From the NCBI GenBank assembly GCA_027579435.1, contig JANBPK010000776.1:1-64000 (forward strand): a stretch of 64,000 nucleotides of DNA, in the 5' to 3' direction. Under the pieces are notes generated by a model that was given only the letters and a program-made list of their open reading frames with translations, had not been told where the DNA came from and did not search any database. This DNA is from Candolleomyces eurysporus (Eukaryota > Basidiomycota > Agaricomycetes > Agaricales > Psathyrellaceae). This document shows positions 51,051-61,868 of this stretch, one piece after another. The position numbers and the translations under genes were made by a program. Each line of letters opens with the position of its first letter. Within the stretch, counting starts at the first letter, position 1.

Positions 51051-52438
51051 TCATTTGGACAAGGCGTCTGCGTCGCAACCATACCATCCCATTCGTGGTC
51101 TCAACGGTGTCAATTCTGGGAACCGAAGTAAATTTTCCTGGACATGAGACGGCCGTATACAGCGACTCACGTCTGGCTTAATGTCCCTGTGTATAAATAC
51201 ATGCTTATGACATTGCTCGATGGCCAAAACCATCTGAAGAAACCAAGAAAATTTCAACACTCTGAAATCGTATCAAAGAGGAAACTATGAATCTCTGCAA
51301 CGTAAAATCGGGTAAAATCTTCAAACACGTCCCTTTCTATTAACAGACTAAGGAGATCTCCACCGCCCACATATATGGGATTGACGTCAGTAAAAAGAGA
51401 TTTATTGCCACGCATGGTCCCACGAGTAGCCGAGATCGAGAAGAGAAACTGACCAAATAGAGATTGTCCCTGAGACCATAATGCAGCCTCACAATCCACT
51501 CGGCACCACCCGGGGAATGCACAGCAGTAAGATCGTGAAGAGAAACTGACCAGATAGAGATGGTCCCTGTCTTCAGACGATGCAAGCTTGAGTACGTCAC
51601 GCTCAACCCGGACATGCCCCTCCTGACCCTTGGGGGACATATCCGCTTTCCGCATCTGTAGAAGAAGAGCAGTCAGGTTGAGCCTTCGATCTAGGAATAG
51701 ATAGAAGATAATAACACCTGCTTCATGGAATAAAGGAGGACTTCTCTTTGACAAACGAGACCACGCCAAAAGCGCCTGAAACCAAACAAAACTCAGCCAC
51801 CGGGGGAAAGGAGGTGAGAAAAATTCCTTCTCACCATGCCCTATGGTCTTCAACTTGATGAACGCGCTCGCATCCAGTTTCTGGCGGGTTCGGCGGAGGT
51901 ATTCGGATTCATTCTGTCTCCAGCATACTCTTAGCATTTCTATTTCCTTCTGCTCTGGAGCCAGTTGCATCGCTTTCATGTCTTGCCCCATCGCCACTCT
52001 CTGTTGTTCACGGGAAGGCACATGGCGGAATAGGGGGAAATATATGTTCTGAAAATATATTCTCGCAACAACAGCCTTGTCGAGGGCTGTCAAAGACGGA
52101 ATGATAGGCCTCGGAGGAAGTGAAGGTGGTGGTGGCGCTGAAGAAAAGTCCAGCTGCACGCTCGCTTCCCGTTCGTCGAACTCCTGAATTCCAGGATGCG
52201 TTTGAAACCCGACCCCAATCCGCAGGGTCGAATTTCCCCAGCGAGCCGGGAGGCCATCGTAGTTGAAAGGACCAATGCTCACATTATCTTTTGCCGCAGT
52301 TATTAAGGCGGAAGAAGAGGTGCTACTGATCACACTCACAACGTGAAGCATCCCGTAGTTGGGATCGGACGCGCTGTCCTGAGACGGTTTCAAGGCGCTG
52401 ACGATCTCGTTGACAGCCTTAGCTATCCAGACGAACAC
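51051..52438 (-). pseudogene. decayed NDR/Cbk1-type AGC protein kinase
   Basis: NDR kinases act with Mob proteins in cell separation and polarity. Family pieces appear in order: RVAMGQDMKAMQLAPEQKE, WRQNESEYLRRTRQKLDASA (N-terminal Mob-binding region), FIKLKTIGHG (start of the kinase domain), KADMSPKGQEGHVRVERDVL, VGGGDLLSLLIERDVFEDF, TRFYVAE, and further on EQCHKHVFIHRDIKPD. After TIGHG the glycine loop and the Lys of VAIK are missing and replaced by unrelated residues. The joints lack proper splice sites, the kinase C-lobe past HRDIKPD is lost, and the long open frame has no ATG. A 39-bp near-identical repeat (51434-51472 and 51531-51569) sits inside the middle. It cannot be an active kinase. 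Confidence 0.75.
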
Positions 52439-53887
52439 GGTCCTCGATGGGGATCATCCACTGTGGATCTGCAAGACAGATGTAAACCATGAGATAGCTG
52501 GAAAAGGTGAGGAGGCTACTCAGCTAAATTTCCAATTCCATCCGGACCCCATCTCGGTTAGAAGAGCCTCCGGTTGGTCGGCGTCAGATGCATGCACGAG
52601 GTGACTTGAAATGAAGAATGCGATTAAATGAAGTTCACGAAATTCGACACCTGGACGGGAGCCTTGGGCAGGAAACCTCGTTGCGATGTGAAGTGTGAGA
52701 GAAATATCTCTTATCAACATCCATCTTATCGCTGTGTCTTTGCCTTTTCTCTTTTCTCTCTTCTGACATGAGTCATCATTGAGTGGCAGAATGCTGTACG
52801 TCCCTTCTCCCTATCTCGTATATTCAACGCTTCTTACCTACAGAACGCCCTCTTGGAGCGATATTCTCGTTCCTTGTCGTCAACCTCAGCTCAGAGCAGC
52901 TTTATATATAGCGGTGCTGGGCAATGGCTTTCCCCACATTTACTTCCTGGGATCGAGCTTACGCTTTCCGACTTACCGACATGCCGTTGACACACCGGTA
53001 CTCTCAATTGAGTTCCTTGAATCTGGCCCCTCCATCTGAGGTCTGCTTTGCAGCAGGCTGTCTCCGCTCCGAGTTCAAATTACTACCGATCACCAACGCT
53101 CCTGTTCTGCGGGGCTGCTCGTCCGCCAGAGCGGCTGCGGCGGATTCAAACCCTTGCAACCGAGACGCATCGGGCTAAGATCTCAAGTCCGTTTGGGAAC
53201 CTGGCTTTTAACTGGGGTTTATGTCAGATCGATGAAGACATGCGGTTTTAATATCTCCAGCGAGAGAAATGACAAACGAATCCCATGTGTGCTAGGACGA
53301 CATCTTTATTCTTTCTACCTAACAATCCTTGTCAACGGAGTAAACGGTTTGTGCGCCATGAGTTCGCCCATTTTGGCCCAGATCGAATGGTTCCTGCTTC
53401 CAATTAAACCAGTCCGACCATCCGACCAAATAAGCTTTGGTTACCTTTGTACCTGTTCATTCACGCAGCCTCGTCGCAAACGACCACTTCACCCGTGCCA
53501 GAGCGTTCTCAAATTCGCGGCGATCCCAATTCCTTGTCGTTTCAAACCCTTGACCACTTGCGCCTCCCGTCTTCCTCGTGTATCCTCCCTCGTCATACGC
53601 AGACATCTTCCCCATTGATACTCCACCTTCTCTGTTCTATTACTGACACCCCTCCGCTAATGACTTTCTCGACATCGGCCAACAAAGATTATTACTAGTA
53701 GCATATCCAAGTCACGTAGACGCTCTCCGGGATATCCACAAGGCATTCCAACTATTTTCCAGTCCGAACAGGGTGGGCGAACAGTCTTGCCTCCATTTTC
53801 TGCGGCTTGTACCAACTCACATCTTCCGCCTCATTTCCAGGGAAAGGGACACACATTTACTCCGGGTGCGACCGCTACCATTCCAAA
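52439..53887. other. intergenic
   Basis: About 1.45 kb. A run of open frames on the plus strand (to 154 codons near 53154-53618) shows no domain and unusual composition. I do not call a gene. It probably holds the region upstream of family member F. Confidence 0.35.
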
Positions 53888-54680
53888 ATGCCAACTTCTC
53901 TAGATCACACGGGCCAAACTGCTCCTGGAGTTCATAACACTCAGACTTCTACAGACGTCCACGTATGTGCTACCGTCGTCGCCGTATAGTAATTCTTAAA
54001 TCCTCCTAGGATAAAATTCATGCTCTATCTGCCCGGATAGACCTGCTCCAATCCGAGCTCAACCATCTTTCACTTCTTGTTCGTGTCGGCGCCCCGCCGA
54101 ACGTCCAGTACATCGTCAACTATCATAAATCACAAGTACACACAAACCATGTGAACTCAAATAACGACCATTCCTTCAATCAGAGGCACGGTTCATGCAG
54201 TTTTCAAGGTGTATTGCCCCAATCGGTGCTGCACTCCGGGATATCAGGACCGCACGATTTTCGTATGTTCAGCCGTCAATCGAGTAATATAGTGTTGCTA
54301 ACATCTTTCTTTCTTTTTTCTTTTTTTTTTTTGCAAGGACAAGGCACGAATCCCCCGTCTGAGGGCCCCCCAACTTCGCGGGCCAGTATCCTGGTCTGCC
54401 AATGCTAATGGACCCCCCAATCTCCTCAGCGTACAGCACGACAACCCATGCGTTAGCGTCCGAAGGACCCACCGCCCCCGTCCCCGTTCTTCACGTTGAA
54501 AGTTTGCAGGCCTCTGGGGTGGTACCTCTTTTATATAATACGTCTACCGATTCGATCCCATCCGGTGTCCAGCCGCAGGCTCCCGACGGCGAGGGTGGAC
54601 CACCTCCTGCCAGGTATTTTCAGCGCTTTCTGGCATTTCTTTTATGGCTCTTCAAATGTTTTAGGCCTTCGATTGATTAG
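53888..54680 (+). CDS. small-gene family member F (VNSNND family)
   Basis: Exons 53888-53962, 54010-54262 and probably 54430-54680, with introns in phases 0 and 1. Exon 2 has the helix DKIHALSARIDLLQSELNHL, a linker RVGAPPNVQYIVNYHKS, and the core Q-V-H-T-N-H-V-N-S-N-N-D-H-S. The third acceptor is chosen at 54429 (CCTCAG) because it gives a long exon 3 ending in a hydrophobic tail (FLAFLLWLFKC) like the other members. An earlier acceptor near 54337 would instead give a short end stopping at 54406-54408. The second intron contains a long T run and may have grown by slippage. Exon 1 is shorter and less acidic than in D and E. Function unknown. Confidence 0.58.
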
Positions 54681-55259
54681 AGCTAGGGCTACATACTACA
54701 TCCTACCACCTATCTGTATACCTATTCTGATATAATTTACATGACCTCGCCTCCAAGAGTTGCGAAGCATGGCCTCGTGCATAGCTCGAAAGATGAACAA
54801 CCCAATTCGGATCCTTAAAACGGGATGCAGGCTGCTGGTAGTCATGAAAGTCGTGAGTTATAAAGAATATGTGCACTGCCCAGAATACAAACAACAAAGA
54901 AAAAAAAATCAGCGCGAGCGTCCACCTAATAATACTGGATGGTAGATATGTAGTCAACGAAAAAGCAGTCCATCTACGCGAATAACAATACACATCAAAA
55001 ACACAGGGGAGGGTACACGGGTAGGAGATGTTACAGATAGAAAGAATGCGGTCAGATGAAAAGCCGTCGGCCGACGCTGACCAGCAGCGTTAGACGCACA
55101 CGGACTCCGACTGACTGAAGGAGAGAGTGTGCCAACCACCATTAGGATGGGTCGACATGCGAACGAAAGGGAGGATGACGACGGGAACCCAACAGATAGA
55201 AAGAGAGGACCACGAGCACGATGAGCCACGAAAAGGGAGAACGGGGAAGCTTTTCGTGT
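54681..55259. other. intergenic
   Basis: Short convergent spacer between family member F and the NIPA-type gene, probably 3' UTRs. No gene. Confidence 0.4.
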
Positions 55260-57720
55260 TTACTTCCGTTTCGGTGGGACCAACCGAACTCCATGCGACT
55301 GTTGCGACCCCTCTTCCGAGTCATTCTCTAATGACTTCCTCCACAAACTCTCGCTCTCCTCCAAATCGGAGTCATCCGCACCCTTCGGGTACCTCTTCGC
55401 AGGTGACTTCCTCTCTTTCGACTTATCTCTCGACGTCGACCCCGCCGTAGATAAAGACTTCATCTGCCTCTGCCTCTCCTTATCGGTCTGCTGAATCCTG
55501 TTTAGCTCCTCCTCGTCCCAATCCTGACTCCTCGCCGAATCCGTCACAGAAGGGAACGACAACAATGTTCCCCTCACGGTACTTGGCGTCCGCTCCTGGA
55601 AGATATCCCTCGAATCCTTTCGTGCGGGCTTTTGACCGCCTTGTACGCGGTACTTGTCGTACAGCACCGTAGGCGGTGCGCTATGTACCTTGTGCTCCTC
55701 CTTGAAGAGCGGTGGATAAGCCAACAACTGGCTATCCACTGAGCTATCCCGAAGGTCCTTGTCGTCGTACTCGCTCACACTTCCTACAGCCGTCGTGCTC
55801 CCTATCATCCCACTACTATCACCCCCTCCAGCACCTAACCCTGCAAGATTACTGTTGTCGGGCGCGGACCGGTATATCTGCGGTGGGCTACTGATGTCTA
55901 GCAGGTTGCCAGAGGTCGTAGGTATTGGGGGTAAGGGTGGGTACCCGGAGTTCGACGTAGGCGAAGCGAGCGCTTGGCGATGCTCATGTCTCGCCGTATT
56001 ATCCCCCGTCCCGGGTCGGTTATATGAATGCACCAAATCTTGATTATCAAACTTGATGGTGGGTCGTTTGGGTGTCAAGGAGTGCAGAGATGCCGCGTGT
56101 ATGGAATCGTTGTCGCCTCCTGATTTAGGCACAGGCGCATCGTATAACTGGTGACGCTTCATGCCGGAGAAGTGTTCGCTATGAGGATCCCACGAGCCTG
56201 AAGGTCCTGTACGAGAAAGTCGACTGCTCTGGCTCATGCGTTTCACGGTCCGTGCGCGAATGATGCTGCCTACAGTTCCAAACGAGCCGCGAAGCGCATC
56301 CATTCCGGGATCCTCGATTTTGACGAGCCCCTTTTCGTCGTCTGCAGGGTCGGTTTCCGCACGCGAGGCTTGGAGCAGGAGGGTAGACCGCCGGTCAAGT
56401 TTGGAGAGCTTCTTGGGATCGATCTTGGACATTTGGAGGATGGTGATCCCCAGGCAGATAACCAGGAAGCCCATCACGATGGTGATGATTTGGGTGACGG
56501 GTGCCCGGAGGCCCTTGAAGAGGATAATTGTCGTGACCATCGTGAAGAATGTAACTGCAGAAGGTCAATGAGGTAGCCGGGGATCAACATGATCGAGCTC
56601 TTACAAATGACATAATATGTTGGAGTAACCATTGCAGTGTTGAACAAGGCGAGGGCGATGTTGAGGTAGTAGATTTCCGTTACTGCCGAAGCGAAGGTCA
56701 GCGGCGTGACTAACAGATCAAGCAGCGACCTACGCAGAGTGATGACCACGAAACCTAGTAAGAAATAGATGAACCAGTACTTGAACTGGTTGTCCCCCAT
56801 AGCAGAGGTCACGATAGCGGCACCTAAACCGGTGGTAACACTGACAGACAGCCCCCCGATCATGCTGCAGACGGAAATGTACCACAGCATACTCTTCTTA
56901 CCGTATCTTGGAGCAAAGTAAAAAATGACGACCAGGGAAGCGACGATGAGCACTGAGCCCCAGGCAAGGAACCCAGGCGAGAGGAAGAGCTTTTGAAATT
57001 CGCGGATTTGCCCCACTGCTTGTTCGTGCGGTCCGTTAAGGGCGATGATAACTGACCCCAGCTGACAATAGCCGTAAGTCAAAACAATTGAGACGGCCAC
57101 ACGACCACGTACAATGCAGAGACCGCAACCCAACCATCCGAAGAACGTCAGCTTCTCGTCGAGGAAGATGGATGAGAGTATGGCGGAGATGACGACCGAG
57201 AGGGCTCCAAGAGGCGTGACCACGATGGCTTCGACAAAGGCATAGGCTTGGGGAAGGTCAGGGACGAATCCAGGCCCAATTCCGCTTGCGACGCACCTGC
57301 AAAGTTGCAAATCTCTCCCAGAATCATCACTAGAATCCCATTAGCACTCGTCCAGCACCGGCTCAATGCACGTACTTAGCATCCCGGACCACCATAGGAA
57401 CTGCGAACGTTGTTAGACCCCGGTGGGACTCTCGAAAACCGCAGCCGACGCACCGATTTGAGATAGGCCACACCCTCCCCAAGCTCCCCACCCGCCTGCG
57501 AGCGGAGAAGCCCCTTCTTCTTTAGTGGGAAACTCGCACCGATGAGGACGCCGCTAGCGATAGCCAAGATGATCCCGACGACCTTGGGCAACAATTAGAA
57601 CAGCGATCAGGGGCCAGGGTTCAGACTCACCTTGAGGTTCTTGCCAGCCGTGAGTGTGGCTGCTGCTGAGGATGTCGCTGCTGCAGCTGCAGACGTCGTT
57701 GTCGCTGCCATGGACGTCAT
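55260..57720 (-). CDS. NIPA-type magnesium transporter
   Basis: NIPA proteins are DMT-superfamily Mg2+ transporters; the fungal forms are less studied. Start 57720 (MTSMAATTTSAAAAATSSAA). First exon 57631-57720, then GIILAIASGVLIGASFPLKKKGLL, followed by about nine transmembrane helices, including AIVVTPLGALSVVISAILSS, FFGWLGCGLCIVGSVIIAL, YFAPRYGKKSMLWYI, and TAMVTPTYYVI. All match the family order. The long C-terminal tail (about 400 residues after LQMSKIDPKKL) is hydrophilic, rich in Ser/Pro/acidic residues, ends PPKRK, and is probably cytosolic and regulatory. Such tails are usual in Agaricomycetes. An in-frame second ATG lies at 57711. Stop 55260-55262. Confidence 0.9.
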
Positions 57721-58468
57721 TGAGGACAAGAAGGTCGACGTCGGCGACGAAGGGCTGTTGCAACTGTTGGTTGGGCTCGTTCGAAACCTTCTTGGCCACG
57801 ATAACCGCTTTCGGTAATTTGATGGCACTGCCTGCAATTACGGAAAATCCAGTTGCGAAAGCTATCCAAAAAACAAAAACGAAAGTGGGAGTAGATGGAC
57901 GAAACTCTCCAGAGAGTCAGCAAAAGCAAGAGGAGTGGAAAGAAATGACAATATAATCGTGGTGCGGTGAACAAATTCCGCACCCTTGATTTTTTGTTGG
58001 CAACAGCCGCCAAAGGGGGCCATGCAAACTCTAACTGCCGCCGAAATCCAGAACGAACGACATGGAACTGGATTAATCGAACAGCAGAAGTTTCGTGATT
58101 CAAAGTTCTGGAACTTTATGTCCTGTTTCTGACTTCCGCTCAAATAACGGTAATTTTCACTGAAGGCAGATGGTAAATGCTCTGACCAGAATACAGGGAA
58201 TCATAGCTTGGCGCTTTTGAATCGAAATTTCGACGCCCTGAAGCTTACACTGCCTTAGAGAAACCATCGCCGATTCTCCCTTGCATCACAAAGTTACCGC
58301 TCCGGAGTACGGATCCCTTGCTTCGTATCACTATCGGTCGTTTCATCCAACCTGTGGATGTGACACACTAGACATTACTACATACCGGGCCGAAGGAGAA
58401 ACCGGCCGATGATCTGCTCTACACGCAAATAAGGGGATTCCTGTCTCTGTGTGAGATATAAGAGAAAC
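57721..58468. other. upstream of the NIPA-type gene
   Basis: About 750 bp with no recognised gene, containing the NIPA promoter side. A TATAAGA-like site near 58458 precedes family fragment G. Confidence 0.35.
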
Positions 58469-58695
58469 GATGATCCTCTCGCTGGCGCTCAGCACCGGAT
58501 AGACCTACTCCGATCCCTGCTCCTCTCACTTCTTGCCTGTGTCGGAGATCCGCAGCCAAAAGTCCAGTGCATCTTCAACTACCACAAATCGCAAGCACGC
58601 AAAAACCATGTGAGCTCGAATACCGATACTCCCTCAGCCAGCAGCGATCGACTTCAATACTTTCGGGGTCCAGGGCCTCATGATGTTCGGATACG
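58469..58695 (+). pseudogene. small-gene family fragment G
   Basis: Matches exon 2 of copy F: RIDLLRSLLLSLLACVGDPQ, then FNYHKSQ and the core as H-V-S-S-N-T-D, ending GPGPHDV where F has SGPHDF before its donor. No first exon, no exon 3 and no good donor were found, so it is a fragment or a dying copy. It is nearer to F than to A, D or E. Confidence 0.6.
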
Positions 58696-59335
58696 ACTAA
58701 CCGCGTCGATAGAGTACGGAAGTGTTGCCGATTCCTAGCAGCAAATGATGATGGGTAAATGGGGTGCGCCTTCTACAGTGCAAGGGTCCGATTTTCGTAT
58801 GTTTCTGCATCCCACCGGAAAGACGGTTGTAAATTAGGCGCTGGGTATCTCGGTGATGGAGAACTTTCCGTGAGAAAATCAAAAGCCGTTCATCAAGGAA
58901 GACGGCATGGCAAAGTTTGAATCTGACCTTCAACGGCCGGAAAACTCATTCAAGATAAGTGCCCCTTCATTGATTGGACGACTAATTGAAGAGAGAGCCA
59001 AGTTTCAAATGGTGGGAGGACAGAGGTACGCTAGTATGAAACTGACCATTTCAGCGCCCATGATTATGAAGGCTGATGACCTCAGAGACGATGTCGGCAT
59101 TCAGATCTTTGCAAGGGAACCGAACAACAGATTCTATTTTGCCACGGCAAGAAGGCTCGTCGCATCCGACAGCCACTGCGATTCTCCCCTTCACCCATGA
59201 TCTCTGCACTTGCCAACTACCTAGCCGCCACAGACGAATAGAACGGTACGTTCTCACGCATGCATGAAGTATCCCTGAGTCTGACTGAAAGGCACATATC
59301 TGTCTAGGTAACCCAGCCCCAATTCACAGCATTTG
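58696..59335. other. intergenic
   Basis: An open frame at 58907-59200 begins MAKFESDLQRPENSF but shows no recognisable domain. Otherwise nothing seen. Confidence 0.3.
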
Positions 59336-61288
59336 ATGAACCCGGAAACCTCTCTCCATCTCCCCCCAGAGGTACTGGAAAATATATTTTACCTCGTCGT
59401 CGAATCAGAAAGATTAGATCCAAGGCCCCTACACCCGCGGTCATTCTCTCGGGTTTCGAGCATTTGGAGAGCAACCGCTCTGTTGTTACCGGGCCTTTGG
59501 CAACATATCCCCCTCGTTGTGATTCCAGAACACAACACCTTCTCGGCGGATTACAATCGGAGCCAGCATATCGACCTCTATCTCCAACGTTCTAAAGGCC
59601 TTCCCCTCACCTTTTCCCTCATCGCACGCTATTTCGAACTCAACTTCTCATACACAGCATCCTTAACCACTGTCGCAAATCGACTCAAAGCTCACAGTCA
59701 TAGATGGGAGAACGTCACTCTAGACATGCACCCCAATGCCTTGTCAGTCTTTGCTGACATTCGAGGGAAGATTCCAGCGCTACACACCCTACGCGTGGTT
59801 TCTACGCGACGTATCGCAGACCAGAACTGGAGCGTGGACTACTTCTCCGATGCGCCCGCGCTGCGGAACGTTACGCTCATTTGCGGAGACATCGATTACG
59901 GCCAGAGCCCACCATCACGACACTGGAGCTTCACCCTTCCTTGGCACCAATTGGCGACCTACAAAGAAGAAGCAGTTTATAACATGGGCTTCGTCCAGGT
60001 CATTGCAGGATCAACAAATCTGACCTCAGTGCACCTCACGACCGGGTACTTCAGCCCAACAAGCTCTCAGGTGTCCGTCATGCATGGGAAATTGACGCAA
60101 CTGAATCTTGACATTGGCAGAGCCAGTGTCTTTGGAAACCTTGCGACGCTTTTCGACCATGGTCTTGTCTTGCCTTCTTTGAGGGGCCTCCGGGTTTCAT
60201 TGAAGCTTGGGGCTTTCTCCCTTGACGGTATCTCATCCCTTATCATCCGTTCACAGTGTCCTTTGAGGCGGCTCTCCCTTACCCGATGTGTCGTACGACC
60301 TGGTACCCTCATCTCCCTACTTCAACACTGCCCCGAACTAGAAGAGCTGTGCGTTGACCCCCTCCCAGGGCCCGATCTGCGGCGCCTTGTGTTCAAGCCC
60401 GGATCTACGGAGGTCGTGCTCGTTCCAAAGTTGCGCAATCTGGTGATCTACTATTCGGCAAACTCTCCGGGGTACAACAATCTTCAATGTCGGTTCCTGA
60501 GCGAGTTTGCCCGCTCTCGTGTGGACACTCAAAGTGAGTTCACAGTACCAGGACTCCAAGAAACCTCCACGTATCCCGTACCACCCAATATCTCTATTTT
60601 TTTATCTGCACCGCCGGCGATGTGCCAGGATGCTCTGGAACAGCTTGAAGGCTTCCTTCCTGTTCCGTCAAGAAGCAATGTGGAGACGATGGTACAAGCC
60701 TGGAAAGACACCATGGATCGACACATCAGCCGGCCATCGCGTACAACAGTGTTGGATCGTGGTTTCCTTGGGCTCGGCCACAAATCCAACTCCCTCCGGT
60801 CAATCCTGAAAGAAATGGAATCCTACGACCCTGTTAGCGGGATAAATTTAACCTTGATTTATGTACGTACTACAGGCTTATACTACCATTCGAATTGGAC
60901 TGATGATTTCTCAGAAGTACGACATTCCAGGGACACTGGATAGATTAGTAGCATCGTTCCCGGAACGAGAAACATCTTCTGGTTTGTCTATGCCTGGCGC
61001 TATCATGGAGAGTACATCAAAAAAGGCCAGAAAGCTTCTTTCAAAATGGAAGCCACTTTTGGAAAATCATGCCATTGAACACCGACGATGGGCTTTCGAA
61101 CAGGGCATGATTGCACTTGTTTTCATTGGAGAAGACGATGGTAAGCACTCTATCTCCAACGTCAATCCAGGTCATTATTGATCAAGCTCCTGCTATCTAC
61201 AGAACGACGATGTGTCGACAAGGCTTGGGAGTTTGTGACTGGTAGCGTCAAATCGTCCGATATGTCTTGGTGGTGGGAGAGAGACTAG
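59336..61288 (+). CDS. F-box/LRR protein, tandem copy 1
   Basis: Exons 59336-60862, 60915-61140, 61203-61288 (phases 0 and 1). The F-box is near the start: LPPEVLENIFYLVV ... VSSIWRATALLLPGLWQHIP. Then come irregular LRRs (IPALHTLRVVST, LPSLRGLRVSLKL, CPLRRLSLTRC, CPELEELCVDP, VPKLRNLVI) and a C-terminal part with KKARKLLSKWKPLLENHAIEH. It pairs with the gene at 61.9 kb: both carry TLPWxQLxTYxE and the same two introns. Probable SCF substrate receptor; target unknown. An ATG at 59336 lies just after a possible acceptor (TTCACAG), so an upstream first exon, as in the gene at 21.5 kb, cannot be excluded. Confidence 0.8.
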
Positions 61289-61868
61289 GGTAACTTGAGA
61301 TTCTTTCTGTAATATGTGGCACGTTTGGGAGACGACGTGTTGACGAGGCTTGGGAGGGGTGCCTTGGTGGCGGGAGAGTGAGATTGAGAGGACTCGATGT
61401 TTTTTTTCTGCAAATGCGTCTGTGCATCTCTCCAACAGTATGAAACATGTTTGGACGATGTTCATCGCAATTTCCGTCATGAACCCTGTCGGCAACAGCC
61501 GTGACATGAGGATTGGAATCCACCGCCCCTCTCAATGCGACGAGCATCCTAATACCTTACGCTCATGATATTCGATATCGATACTCCCGAAGCCGCATCT
61601 GTAAGAGGAGCTGCCAGTGGCTCAGTAAGAATTCTTCATCTCTCGGAACGCTGGGTCAACTGGCAATCTCAAACAAGAGAACATTGAAGACGTCCACGGG
61701 ACGGGACGGACCTTAATGAATGGATTCGTCGATGTCTAGCGGATATCCCCCGCAGCCAACTGCGGTTGAACTTCAACGATAGCCCCCAAGTCTTATAAGG
61801 GCTCCAAACCCAGTACGTTCGAACCGCTCTCTGACCTAGATTTGAACCGAACCTCGTCGTGCACAGCA

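Noticed and set aside
53154..53618. Plus-strand open frame of 154 codons
   Set aside because: No domain, no good splice sites, unusual composition; it overlaps other open frames upstream of family member F.
58907..59200. Plus-strand open frame beginning MAKFESDL
   Set aside because: No recognisable domain, and no support from splice sites or a paralogue in the window.
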